The notes under the pieces were generated by a model, which saw only the letters and a program-made list of their open reading frames with translations, had not been told where the DNA came from and searched no databases. The position numbers were made by a program, and so were the translations under genes. A DNA stretch of 38,375 bases, from positions 1 to 38,375 of IMG/VR virus record IMGVR_UViG_3300048017_000030. One strand, written 5' to 3'. This document shows, piece after piece, positions 22,104-28,426 of the stretch. Within the stretch, counting starts at the first letter, position 1, and the number at the start of each line of letters is the position of its first letter. This DNA is from a virus.

Positions 22104-22589
22104 TTATTTACTAGGGACAAACCCTAAGCGATACATCAGCACGGCGGCATCGCGTTCCTCACGGTTTGCAAAGCGCCCCAAGTGTTTTACTTTCCCGTCA
22201 ACACGGATAGCGGCTTGCCATGTTTTGCGCTCACGGGGCACGCGCTTCACCAGTTCACCGGTGCGCAGCCAGTGAAGAACGATTGACGCGCTCACGGCTC
22301 GATCTTGAAAGCGAACAGTGGCACCACATCGCACGCGCACCCGTCGCTCAATGGTGCCTTGTAGCCACGTTTCAACGCGATGCAATGCGCCATCATGTTC
22401 GACGAATTCAAAGCCCGTCATCACGGGTTTGATACTGGGCGTGACCTCGCGCACATCTCGCACGGGCTTCACGGGTTCGGCATTCAACCCGATCATCTCG
22501 CGCAGTTGGGTATCGGTGAACCCCTCGATTACGTCAAAGTCGAGGTCTGTCTTGGCATAGAGCCGTTCAATCATGTCATCACGTTGCAT
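22104..22589 (-). CDS. AP2-like DNA-binding protein
   Basis: A 161-residue protein. Residues 121-158 (RKTWQAAIRVDGKVKHLGRF then ANREERDAAVLMYRLGF) resemble an AP2 DNA-binding domain (W.A.I..NGK..HLG.F...E.A..AY), a fold common in homing endonucleases. There is no HNH motif. Residues 85-115 (RVRCGATVRFQDRAVSASIV) form a basic beta region; the N-terminal 45 residues are acidic and helical. AGGGG precedes the start. A good promoter (22628-22656) lies upstream, and CTGGGT palindromes lie on both sides of the gene, so it may be the regulator that binds them. Confidence 0.6.
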   Translation of the reverse strand: MQRDDMIERLYAKTDLDFDVIEGFTDTQLREMIGLNAEPVKPVRDVREVTPSIKPVMTGFEFVEHDGALHRVETWLQGTIERRVRVRCGATVRFQDRAVSASIVLHWLRTGELVKRVPRERKTWQAAIRVDGKVKHLGRFANREERDAAVLMYRLGFVPSK

Positions 22590-22627
22590 GGTTTCCCCTT
22601 GTTATCAGTTGTTAGCATGTTAGCAAT

Positions 22628-22656
22628 ATTCTGTGACAAGTGGTGCATTGTGTCAA
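22628..22656 (-). promoter_or_regulatory. sigma70-like promoter of the AP2-like gene
   Basis: On the minus strand TTGACA (plus 22651-22656) is followed after exactly 17 bases by CAGAAT (plus 22628-22633). The start codon at 22589 lies 39 bases further. Two GTTAGC units at 22611-22626, between the -10 and the gene, are inverted copies of the GCTAAC units in the 22758-22820 repeats. Confidence 0.65.
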
Positions 22657-22757
22657 GATGGTACAGAAAGATAAAAGAATTCTCGGATTAAAAGACCATT
22701 TTAAAAAAGTCTGTTTCTTCCCCCTCGCCTGCGCGATGTCACCAATGGCTCACGCAT

Positions 22758-22813
22758 CGAGAAACACGGCTAACGCGCTAACGATTCCCGAGAAACACGG
22801 CTAACGCGCTAAC
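22758..22813. repeat. tandem 25-bp direct repeat with GCTAAC units
   Basis: Two identical 25-base copies, 22758-22782 and 22789-22813, are separated by six bases. Each starts CGAGAAACACGG and ends CTAACGCGCTAAC. A further GCTAAC follows at about 22815-22820. The 31-base period is close to three helical turns, so proteins bound to each copy would lie on the same DNA face. Confidence 0.9.
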
Positions 22814-22829
22814 TTGCTAACACTGATCA

Positions 22830-23127
22830 AACCCACTGGGTTGACACTGGAATCACTGGATCAGATGACCCAATGGGTGACTGGTACTGGGTGCAATGGG
22901 TGACCCGCTGGGTCAGGTGCTCGGGCTCACTGGGTCGCTGGGTCGCTGCACCATGATCCACGGGATCGCGCCATGGGCTCATGGGATCACGGGTGCTTGG
23001 GCTCACTGGGTCGCGGGTGCTCGAGCCGCCGAGGCCCCCGGGTAGGGCCGAGCGACAAGGGTCTGCGGCTACGGTGACCCCGGAAACAATTTAAAAATTT
23101 TTCAAATTTCTCAGTAACCCACTGGGT
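22830..23127. repeat. array of palindromic ACCCACTGGGT-type sites
   Basis: CTGGGT cores occur at 22836, 22887, 22908, 22930, 22938, 23006 and 23122. Full or near palindromes are AACCCACTGGGTT (22830-22842), GACCCAATGGGT (22867-22878), TGACCCGCTGGGTCAG (22901-22916) and AACCCACTGGGT (23116-23127). Three more cores lie at 22049-22097. At 22841-22846 the palindrome runs into TTGACA, a possible plus-strand -35. Confidence 0.8.
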
Positions 23128-23163
23128 GCATTGCATCCCATATCCCCACAAACTCACGCACAG

Positions 23164-23172
23164 TGATAGACT
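23164..23172 (+). promoter_or_regulatory. weak putative extended -10 before the small terminase gene
   Basis: TGATAGACT carries an extended TG and TAGACT as -10, similar to the TGnTACACT elements elsewhere in the genome. It is only 11 bases before ATG 23183, so a transcript from it would have almost no leader. The real late promoter may instead lie further upstream, for example at the TTGACA at 22841. Confidence 0.3.
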
Positions 23173-23182
23173 CAGTACCACT

Positions 23183-23713
23183 ATGGACACATTGAACCCC
23201 AATCCCGTAGGCGCAGATGTCGCACATCAAATCGAACTACCAGACTGGCTCGACCCCGCGCCTCCTAAGCCCTCACCAGAAGGCAAAGCACTCGTACTTG
23301 TGCAGTATGAGCAGGTCTTCATGCGTGCCATCGACTCGATTGCCCACGGCAAGTCCTTGTCCCAAGTGCTGCGGGACGACCAGCGGGACATCGACTACAA
23401 CGACTTCTACCGGTGGATCAAGAAAGACCCCACCCGTAAATCCCTGTTCGACGAAGCCCAGGAGATGCGCACCGAGTTCATGGCCGGTGAGATCATCGAG
23501 ATTGCCGACGCCGATGACTCACTGGAGGACGTCCAGCGTTCCAGATTGAAGATCGACACTCGCAAGTGGCTCATGGGCGCACACAATCGGAAAAAGTACG
23601 GCGAGACGAAGACCGTGGAGCTGGGCGGGTCGATCTCGATCACCGATGCACTGGCTGCGGCTCAGGCTCGGATCATTGAAGCTGAAGTGATTGATGTGGA
23701 GGTAAAGGAATGA
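23183..23713 (+). CDS. terminase small subunit
   Basis: A 176-residue protein; ATG 23183 is used because the longer frame begins at a GTG in the non-coding region. The N-terminal 40 residues are flexible and Pro-rich. Next comes a helix-turn-helix-like region (AIDSIAHGKSLSQVLRDDQR, DYNDFYRWIKKDPTRKSLFD), typical of small terminases that recognise packaging DNA. Then come the helical oligomerisation part (EAQEMRTEFMAGEIIEIADA) and RLKIDTRKWLMGAHNRKKYG, a segment I recall from many phage small terminases. It lies directly before the large subunit, with one micropeptide ORF between. Confidence 0.82.
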   Translation: MDTLNPNPVGADVAHQIELPDWLDPAPPKPSPEGKALVLVQYEQVFMRAIDSIAHGKSLSQVLRDDQRDIDYNDFYRWIKKDPTRKSLFDEAQEMRTEFMAGEIIEIADADDSLEDVQRSRLKIDTRKWLMGAHNRKKYGETKTVELGGSISITDALAAAQARIIEAEVIDVEVKE

Positions 23714-23778
23714 AGCTGCTTTTGCTTTGCCTGGTGGTTCTTGCCATCGTATGGTTCATTGAGTGGGTGTTCGACTGA
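23710..23778 (+). CDS. 22-residue membrane micropeptide between terminase genes
   Basis: The ORF encodes MKLLLLCLVVLAIVWFIEWV followed by FD. It is a single membrane segment, and GGTAAAGGA gives a ribosome site. Its ATG overlaps the small-terminase stop (ATGA), and its stop overlaps the large-terminase start (TGATG). It may act mainly as a translational bridge to the large terminase, which otherwise lacks a ribosome site of its own, or as a membrane peptide. Confidence 0.55.
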   Translation: MKLLLLCLVVLAIVWFIEWVFD

Positions 23779-25307
23779 TGCAAAAGCCCATTTACTCGCC
23801 TGAAGACGAACAGGTCCTGATGACCCAGCTGTGGGGTCCGCAGGTCAAGGACAACCCTGAGACATTCGTCCTGTTTGCGTTCCCTTGGGGGCAGAAAAAC
23901 ACACCGCTTGAGAAGTTCAGTGGTCCTCGCAAGTGGCAACGCAAGGTGCTGCGGGAGATCACGGCGCATATCAAGGCCAACCAAGGCCAACTGGACATGG
24001 ACGCCCTGCGCGTGGCTGTCTCCTCGGGCCGGGGTATCGGTAAGTCGGCTCTGGTGAGCTGGCTGATCCTGTGGATGCTGTCCACCCGCATCGGCAGCTC
24101 CGTCATCGTGTCGGCCAACAGCGAGAACCAGTTGCGCACCGTGACCTGGGGTGAGCTGACTAAGTGGGCCACCATGGCCATCAACTCGCACTGGTGGGAG
24201 CCATCGGCCACGAAGCTGGTGCCCGCGCAGTGGCTGACCGAGCTGGTCGAGCGGGATCTGAAGAAGGGCACGCGCTACTGGTCCGCCGAGGGCAAGCTGT
24301 GGAGCGAGGAGAACCCCGACTCGTATGCCGGTGTTCACAACCATGACGGCATGATGGTGATCTTTGACGAGGCCAGCGGCATCCCTGACGGTATCTGGTC
24401 AGTGGCAGCGGGCTTCTTTACAGAGAAGATCCTCGATCGGTATTGGTTCGCGTTCAGTAACCCCCGGCGCAACACGGGGTACTTTTTCGAGACATTCCAC
24501 GGCAAGCGGGACTTCTGGCGCGGCCAGATCATCGACGCCCGCACAGTCGAGGGCACCGACAAGGCTGTCTATGACCAGATCATCGCCGAGTACGGTGAGG
24601 ACTCGATCCAGGCCCGTGTCGAGGTCTACGGTGAGTTCCCCGCTGCCGGTGAAGACCAGTTCATCTCGCCCGTGGTGGTCGAGGACGCCATGAGGCGTGA
24701 TCGCTGGAAAGACCAAACGGCCCCAATCGTGATCGGCGTAGACCCCGCGCGCGGCGGCATGGACAGCACCGTGATCCTTGTGCGCCAAGGGCGGGACATC
24801 ATCTCCATCAAGCGCCTCAAAGGTGAGGACACCATGAGCGTTGTGGGGCACGTCATCGACGCCATCGAGGAGTTCAAGCCCACTTTGACCGTCATCGACG
24901 AGGGTGGACTGGGCTACGGCATCCTGGACAGGCTCACCGAGCAGCGCTACAAGGTGCGCGGGGTGAACTTCGCATGGAAAGCCAAAAACCCTGTCATGTG
25001 GGGCAACAAGCGGGCCGAGATTTGGGGTGCCATGCGCGATTGGCTGCGCACGGCGTCTATCCCCAACGACAGATCGCTCAGAAACGACCTGGTCGGCCCG
25101 ATGAAGAAGCCCAACTCGGCAGGCACCATCTTCTTGGAGGGCAAAAAGGAGATGAAATCTCGTGGACTGGCCTCTCCTGACGCTGCGGATGCACTGGCCG
25201 TGACGTTTGCGTTCCCCGTGGCCAGCCGTGGGGAGTACAATTCTCGAACAACAACGCGCACGGTCAACATCGACCGCAGCGCATCATCATCTTGGATGGG
25301 GTCATGA
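23778..25307 (+). CDS. terminase large subunit
   Basis: A 509-residue DNA-packaging motor. ATPase: Walker A SSGRGIGKS at 82-90 (Lys89) and Walker B MMVIFDEAS at 192-200 (Asp197, Glu198). RNase H-like nuclease: GVDPARGGMDS (Asp322), TVIDEGGLGYG (Asp374) and SPDAADALA (Asp468, Asp471). All key residues are present. It cuts concatemeric DNA and pumps it through the portal. The P22-like gene set around it suggests headful packaging, which fits a circularly permuted genome. The start overlaps the micropeptide stop, and the end overlaps the co-chaperonin start (ATGA). Confidence 0.92.
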   Translation: MQKPIYSPEDEQVLMTQLWGPQVKDNPETFVLFAFPWGQKNTPLEKFSGPRKWQRKVLREITAHIKANQGQLDMDALRVAVSSGRGIGKSALVSWLILWMLSTRIGSSVIVSANSENQLRTVTWGELTKWATMAINSHWWEPSATKLVPAQWLTELVERDLKKGTRYWSAEGKLWSEENPDSYAGVHNHDGMMVIFDEASGIPDGIWSVAAGFFTEKILDRYWFAFSNPRRNTGYFFETFHGKRDFWRGQIIDARTVEGTDKAVYDQIIAEYGEDSIQARVEVYGEFPAAGEDQFISPVVVEDAMRRDRWKDQTAPIVIGVDPARGGMDSTVILVRQGRDIISIKRLKGEDTMSVVGHVIDAIEEFKPTLTVIDEGGLGYGILDRLTEQRYKVRGVNFAWKAKNPVMWGNKRAEIWGAMRDWLRTASIPNDRSLRNDLVGPMKKPNSAGTIFLEGKKEMKSRGLASPDAADALAVTFAFPVASRGEYNSRTTTRTVNIDRSASSSWMGS

Positions 25308-25546
25308 CACTCAAAGCGATGCAAAACTGCCTCATTATCGAGGTGGATGTCGAAAAACACGCCATGTTCGAGCTACTTTCGACAGAAAAGCAGGAAACGG
25401 GTATAGTCGTGTCCGCTGGCCCTGACTGCAAGGAATTGAAGGTCGGGGATCATCTTTACTTTGGCGTGGGGCAGGAATTCAAGCATAACGGCAAAGAATA
25501 TGTCGTCATGCGCGAACCTCACGTATTAGGAGTCCTCAATGGCTGA
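25304..25546 (+). CDS. GroES-like co-chaperonin
   Basis: An 80-residue protein with the beta-barrel pattern of the 10-kDa chaperonin: CLIIEVDVEKHAMFELLSTE, then QETGIVVSAGPDCKELKVGD, HLYFGVGQEFKHNGKEYVVM and REPHVLGVL. The segment TEKQETG corresponds to the mobile loop but is short. T4 gp31 shows that a phage co-chaperonin can partner host GroEL to fold the capsid protein; the same role is inferred here. The gene lies between large terminase (ATGA overlap) and portal (8-base overlap). Confidence 0.78.
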   Translation: MTLKAMQNCLIIEVDVEKHAMFELLSTEKQETGIVVSAGPDCKELKVGDHLYFGVGQEFKHNGKEYVVMREPHVLGVLNG

Positions 25547-27737
25547 TCAGACAGGCATCGCCGCCGCAGGTTATGTTGCCCAAGGCGGCAAGCCCGACAA
25601 AACCAAGTCAGGCATTTTGGCGCAAGCCCGTTCGCGCCTTGATTTGGCCATGTCGGCACTGTCCGAGTCGCGTGAAGATGAGATCGACGACCTGAAGTTC
25701 TACGCTGGAAGCCCGGACAACCACTGGCAGTGGCCAGCCGATGTGCTGGCGACCCGTGGTGCCGTGCAGGGTCAGACCATCAACGCCCGTCCAACGCTGA
25801 CCATCAACAAACTGCCTCAGCACGTACGCCAAGTCACCAACGACCAGCGTCAAAACCGCCCAGGGGCCAAAGTGATCCCCGTGGACGACAGGGCCGATGT
25901 GCAGGTGGCCGAGGTGTTCAACGGCATGATTCGCCACATCGAGTACATCTCGGACGCTGACGTGGCATACGACACCGCCTGCGAGAACCAAGTGGCTTAC
26001 GGCGAAGGCTACATCCGTCTGCTGACCGAGTATTGCGACGACAACACATTCGACCAAGACATCAAGATTGGCCGTGTGCGCAACAGCTTCTCGGTCTACA
26101 TGGACCCCACGATCCAAGACCCCACTGGCGCAGACGCCAAGTGGTGCTTCATTACCGAGGACGTGACCAAAGAAGACTACGAGCGCATGTATCCCGATGC
26201 AGCGCCCATCACCACCCTCCAGTCGCTGGGTGTGGGTGATCAGTCGATCAGCAACTGGCTCAATGAAGACACCATCCGCATCGCGGACTACTACTACATT
26301 GACTACGACCGCGCCACGCTGAACTTGTACCCTGGCAACGCTACGGCGTTCGAGGGCACACCCGAGGACAAAGAGCTGCGGGCCGTGTACGGCAAGCCCA
26401 AGCGCACCCGCGAGTCCGATCGCCCCAAGGTCAAGTATTGCAAGATCAACGGCTACGAGATCCTCGAGGAACGCGAGTGGGCGGGCAAGTGGATTCCCGT
26501 GATCCGCATTGTCGGCAACGAATTCGAGGTCGATGGTCGTCTGTACGTGTCGGGCTTGGTGCGCAACGCCAAGGATGCGCAGCGTATGTACAACTACTGG
26601 GTGTCGCAGGAAGCTGAGATGCTGGCGCTGGCACCCAAGGCTCCATTCATTGGCTACGGTGGTCAGTTTGAGGGCTACGAGGAAAAGTGGAAGACTGCCA
26701 ACACGCAGAACTGGCCCTACCTTGAGGTCAACCCTGACGTCACAGACGGCCAAGGTGCCGTGCTGCCCCTGCCGCAGCGTGCGCAGCCCCCAATGGCGTC
26801 GAGTGGCCTGCTGCAAGCCAAATCGGGTGCTGCCGAGGACATCAAGGCCACGACCGGCCAATACAACGCATCGCTGGGCATGGGCTCCAACGAGCGTAGC
26901 GGCAAGGCCATCTTGGCGCGCCAGCGCGAAGGTGATGTGGGCACGTATCACTACGGCGACAACTTGGCCCGTGGTGTGCGTCACATTGCACGTCAACTGA
27001 TCGACCTGATCCCCAAAATCTACGATACCCAGCGCATTGCACGGATCATCGGTGAGGATGGCGAGACGAAGATGGTCAAGATCAACCCCGATCAGCAGGA
27101 ACCAATCAACAAGATCGTGGACGAGAACGGTGTGGTGATCGAGAAGATCTACAACCCGGGCGTTGGCAAGTACGATGTTGTGGCTGTGACCGGCCCAGGC
27201 TACGCCACCAAGCGCCAAGAGGCACTGGAGGCCATGGCTCAACTGTTGCAGGGCAACCCTGAGTTGTGGAAAGTGGCCGGTGACCTGTTTGTCAAGAACA
27301 TGGATTGGCCAGGTGCTCAGGAGATGTCCAAGCGCTTTGCCAAGACCATCGATCCGAAGATTCTGCAAGACGATGACAAATCGCCAGAGTTGCAGGCCGC
27401 AGAGCAGCAGATCCAAGCCATGGGTGCGGAGATGGAGCAGATGCACGAGATGATTCAGAACGTGGGCAAGTCGATTGAGGTGCAAGAGCAGCGCCGCAAG
27501 GACTACGAGGCCGAGATCAAGGCGTATCAGGCCGAGACTCAGCGCATCACGGCCACACAGGCCGGCATGAACGAGCAGCAGATCCAAGACATCGCCATGG
27601 GCGTGGTGGCTGCTGCCATGGAGTCAAACGGTCAGATTGGCGGCATCCCTGAGATGCCTGGCCAAGAGATGGACGTTGGCATGGAGGGTATGCCTGAGAT
27701 GCCGCAGCCTATGCAACCGATGGAGATGCCACAATGA
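25539..27737 (+). CDS. portal protein, P22 type
   Basis: A 732-residue protein, the size of P22 portal (gp1). The N-terminal half contains SALSESREDEIDDLKFYAGS, DNHWQWPADV, RPTLTINKLPQHVRQVTNDQ and RQNRPGAKVIP, a block typical of P22-type portals. The middle includes QYNASLGMGSNERSGKAILA. The last 150 residues form a long helical barrel-like region (ELQAAEQQIQAMGAEMEQMH), ending in a Met/Pro-rich tail. It forms the dodecameric DNA channel at one capsid vertex and docks the terminase, then the gp4-like adaptor. Confidence 0.9.
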   Translation: MADQTGIAAAGYVAQGGKPDKTKSGILAQARSRLDLAMSALSESREDEIDDLKFYAGSPDNHWQWPADVLATRGAVQGQTINARPTLTINKLPQHVRQVTNDQRQNRPGAKVIPVDDRADVQVAEVFNGMIRHIEYISDADVAYDTACENQVAYGEGYIRLLTEYCDDNTFDQDIKIGRVRNSFSVYMDPTIQDPTGADAKWCFITEDVTKEDYERMYPDAAPITTLQSLGVGDQSISNWLNEDTIRIADYYYIDYDRATLNLYPGNATAFEGTPEDKELRAVYGKPKRTRESDRPKVKYCKINGYEILEEREWAGKWIPVIRIVGNEFEVDGRLYVSGLVRNAKDAQRMYNYWVSQEAEMLALAPKAPFIGYGGQFEGYEEKWKTANTQNWPYLEVNPDVTDGQGAVLPLPQRAQPPMASSGLLQAKSGAAEDIKATTGQYNASLGMGSNERSGKAILARQREGDVGTYHYGDNLARGVRHIARQLIDLIPKIYDTQRIARIIGEDGETKMVKINPDQQEPINKIVDENGVVIEKIYNPGVGKYDVVAVTGPGYATKRQEALEAMAQLLQGNPELWKVAGDLFVKNMDWPGAQEMSKRFAKTIDPKILQDDDKSPELQAAEQQIQAMGAEMEQMHEMIQNVGKSIEVQEQRRKDYEAEIKAYQAETQRITATQAGMNEQQIQDIAMGVVAAAMESNGQIGGIPEMPGQEMDVGMEGMPEMPQPMQPMEMPQ

Positions 27738-28096
27738 CCGCCGCACAATTGATGGGATTGCTGTTTCTGGGTCGTAATGTGGCTCACTCGGTGCATCTGA
27801 ACACCCGCAGCTACAGCAAACATGTGGCCCTGAACACGTTTTACGACAGCGTCATTGACCATGCCGATGCCTTTGCCGAGGCGTATCAGGGCCGTCATGG
27901 ATTGATTGGTCCGATTGCTATGCCTGCGGCCAAGAAGACCACCAACATCATCGAGTTCTTGCAAGACCAACTTGCTGAGATCGAAAAAGGCCGTTACGAT
28001 GTTTGTGACAAGGCCGACTCATCGTTGCAGCAATTGATCGATAATATCGTCGAGCTGTATTTAAGCACTTTGTACAAGCTCCGTTTCCTCGCATAA
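27734..28096 (+). CDS. DUF5856-like helical protein
   Basis: A 120-residue helical protein. LFLGRNVAHSVHLNTRSYSK followed by HVALNTFYDSVIDHADAFAE and AYQGRHGLIG resembles phage proteins named DUF5856, with a pattern reminiscent of Dps/ferritin-like four-helix bundles (H..HL.T.SY..H.AL...Y). Whether metal ligands are present is unclear. It overlaps the portal stop by ATGA. A virion or assembly role is inferred only from position. Confidence 0.6.
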   Translation: MTAAQLMGLLFLGRNVAHSVHLNTRSYSKHVALNTFYDSVIDHADAFAEAYQGRHGLIGPIAMPAAKKTTNIIEFLQDQLAEIEKGRYDVCDKADSSLQQLIDNIVELYLSTLYKLRFLA

Positions 28097-28105
28097 GGAC
28101 CAATC

Positions 28106-28408
28106 ATGGAATTCCTCAATCCTTTGGCAGACGCCAACTTCCCTGCCCGCACTGTGGCTTTTACCGGCACCGCTGGCTCCACGGGCACATGGCCTGCTGG
28201 TCCACAGGGTGTGGTGGTCTGGGCTGACCAGGCTTGCTACGTGATCGTTGGTGAGGGTGTCACGGCCACCACTTCGGCGACCCCAATCCCTCCATTTACC
28301 CCGATTCCGTTCAAGGTGCCTCAAGGCGGTGGTGGCACATGGCGCGTGAGCGCGATTCAGATCTCCGCTGGCGGCAATTTGTACGCCAAGCCGATCAACA
28401 TTCAGTAA
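28106..28408 (+). CDS. small structural protein, 100 aa
   Basis: A 100-residue beta-rich protein: VAFTGTAGSTGTWPAGPQGV, VVWADQACYVIVGEGVTATT, TPIPPFTPIPFKVPQGGGGT and RVSAIQISAGGNLYAKPIN. Small proteins of this type occur near capsid genes in phages. Composition (Gly, Thr, Pro, Val) and position between portal and head genes suggest a capsid decoration or minor head protein. AAGGA lies about 6 bases upstream of the start. Confidence 0.6.
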   Translation: MEFLNPLADANFPARTVAFTGTAGSTGTWPAGPQGVVVWADQACYVIVGEGVTATTSATPIPPFTPIPFKVPQGGGGTWRVSAIQISAGGNLYAKPINIQ

Positions 28409-28426
28409 TCCACCGAAGGGGCAGGC

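Larger units (their letters stand above)
22590..23182. other. 593-base non-coding control/origin-like region
   Basis: No convincing gene is present. Reading rightwards: the AP2-gene promoter with GTTAGC units, an AT-rich stretch (about 22660-22715), a tandem 25-bp repeat with GCTAAC units (22758-22820), a GC-rich tract dense in CTGGGT palindromes and variants (22830-23030), a second AT-rich stretch (23089-23110), another palindrome (23116-23127) and the small-terminase promoter region. Iteron-like repeats beside AT-rich DNA, between early and late units, fit a replication origin, a regulatory switch and/or a packaging site. Which of these it is cannot be decided from the sequence. Confidence 0.7.

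Noticed and set aside
22590-23182. CRISPR array suggested by the repeats
   Set aside because: Repeats are short, irregularly spaced palindromes plus one 25-bp pair; there are no regular unique spacers and no cas genes.
22987-23202. 71-codon minus-strand frame in the control region
   Set aside because: Its start lies inside the small-terminase gene, there is no ribosome site, and the translation is low-complexity Arg/Pro from the repeat tract. The region is better explained as non-coding.
25608-27587. 659-codon open frame on the minus strand opposite the portal gene
   Set aside because: It mirrors the portal codons. Composition follows the antisense of a GC-rich gene, there is no ribosome site, and no domain is recognisable. 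The portal on the plus strand is certain.
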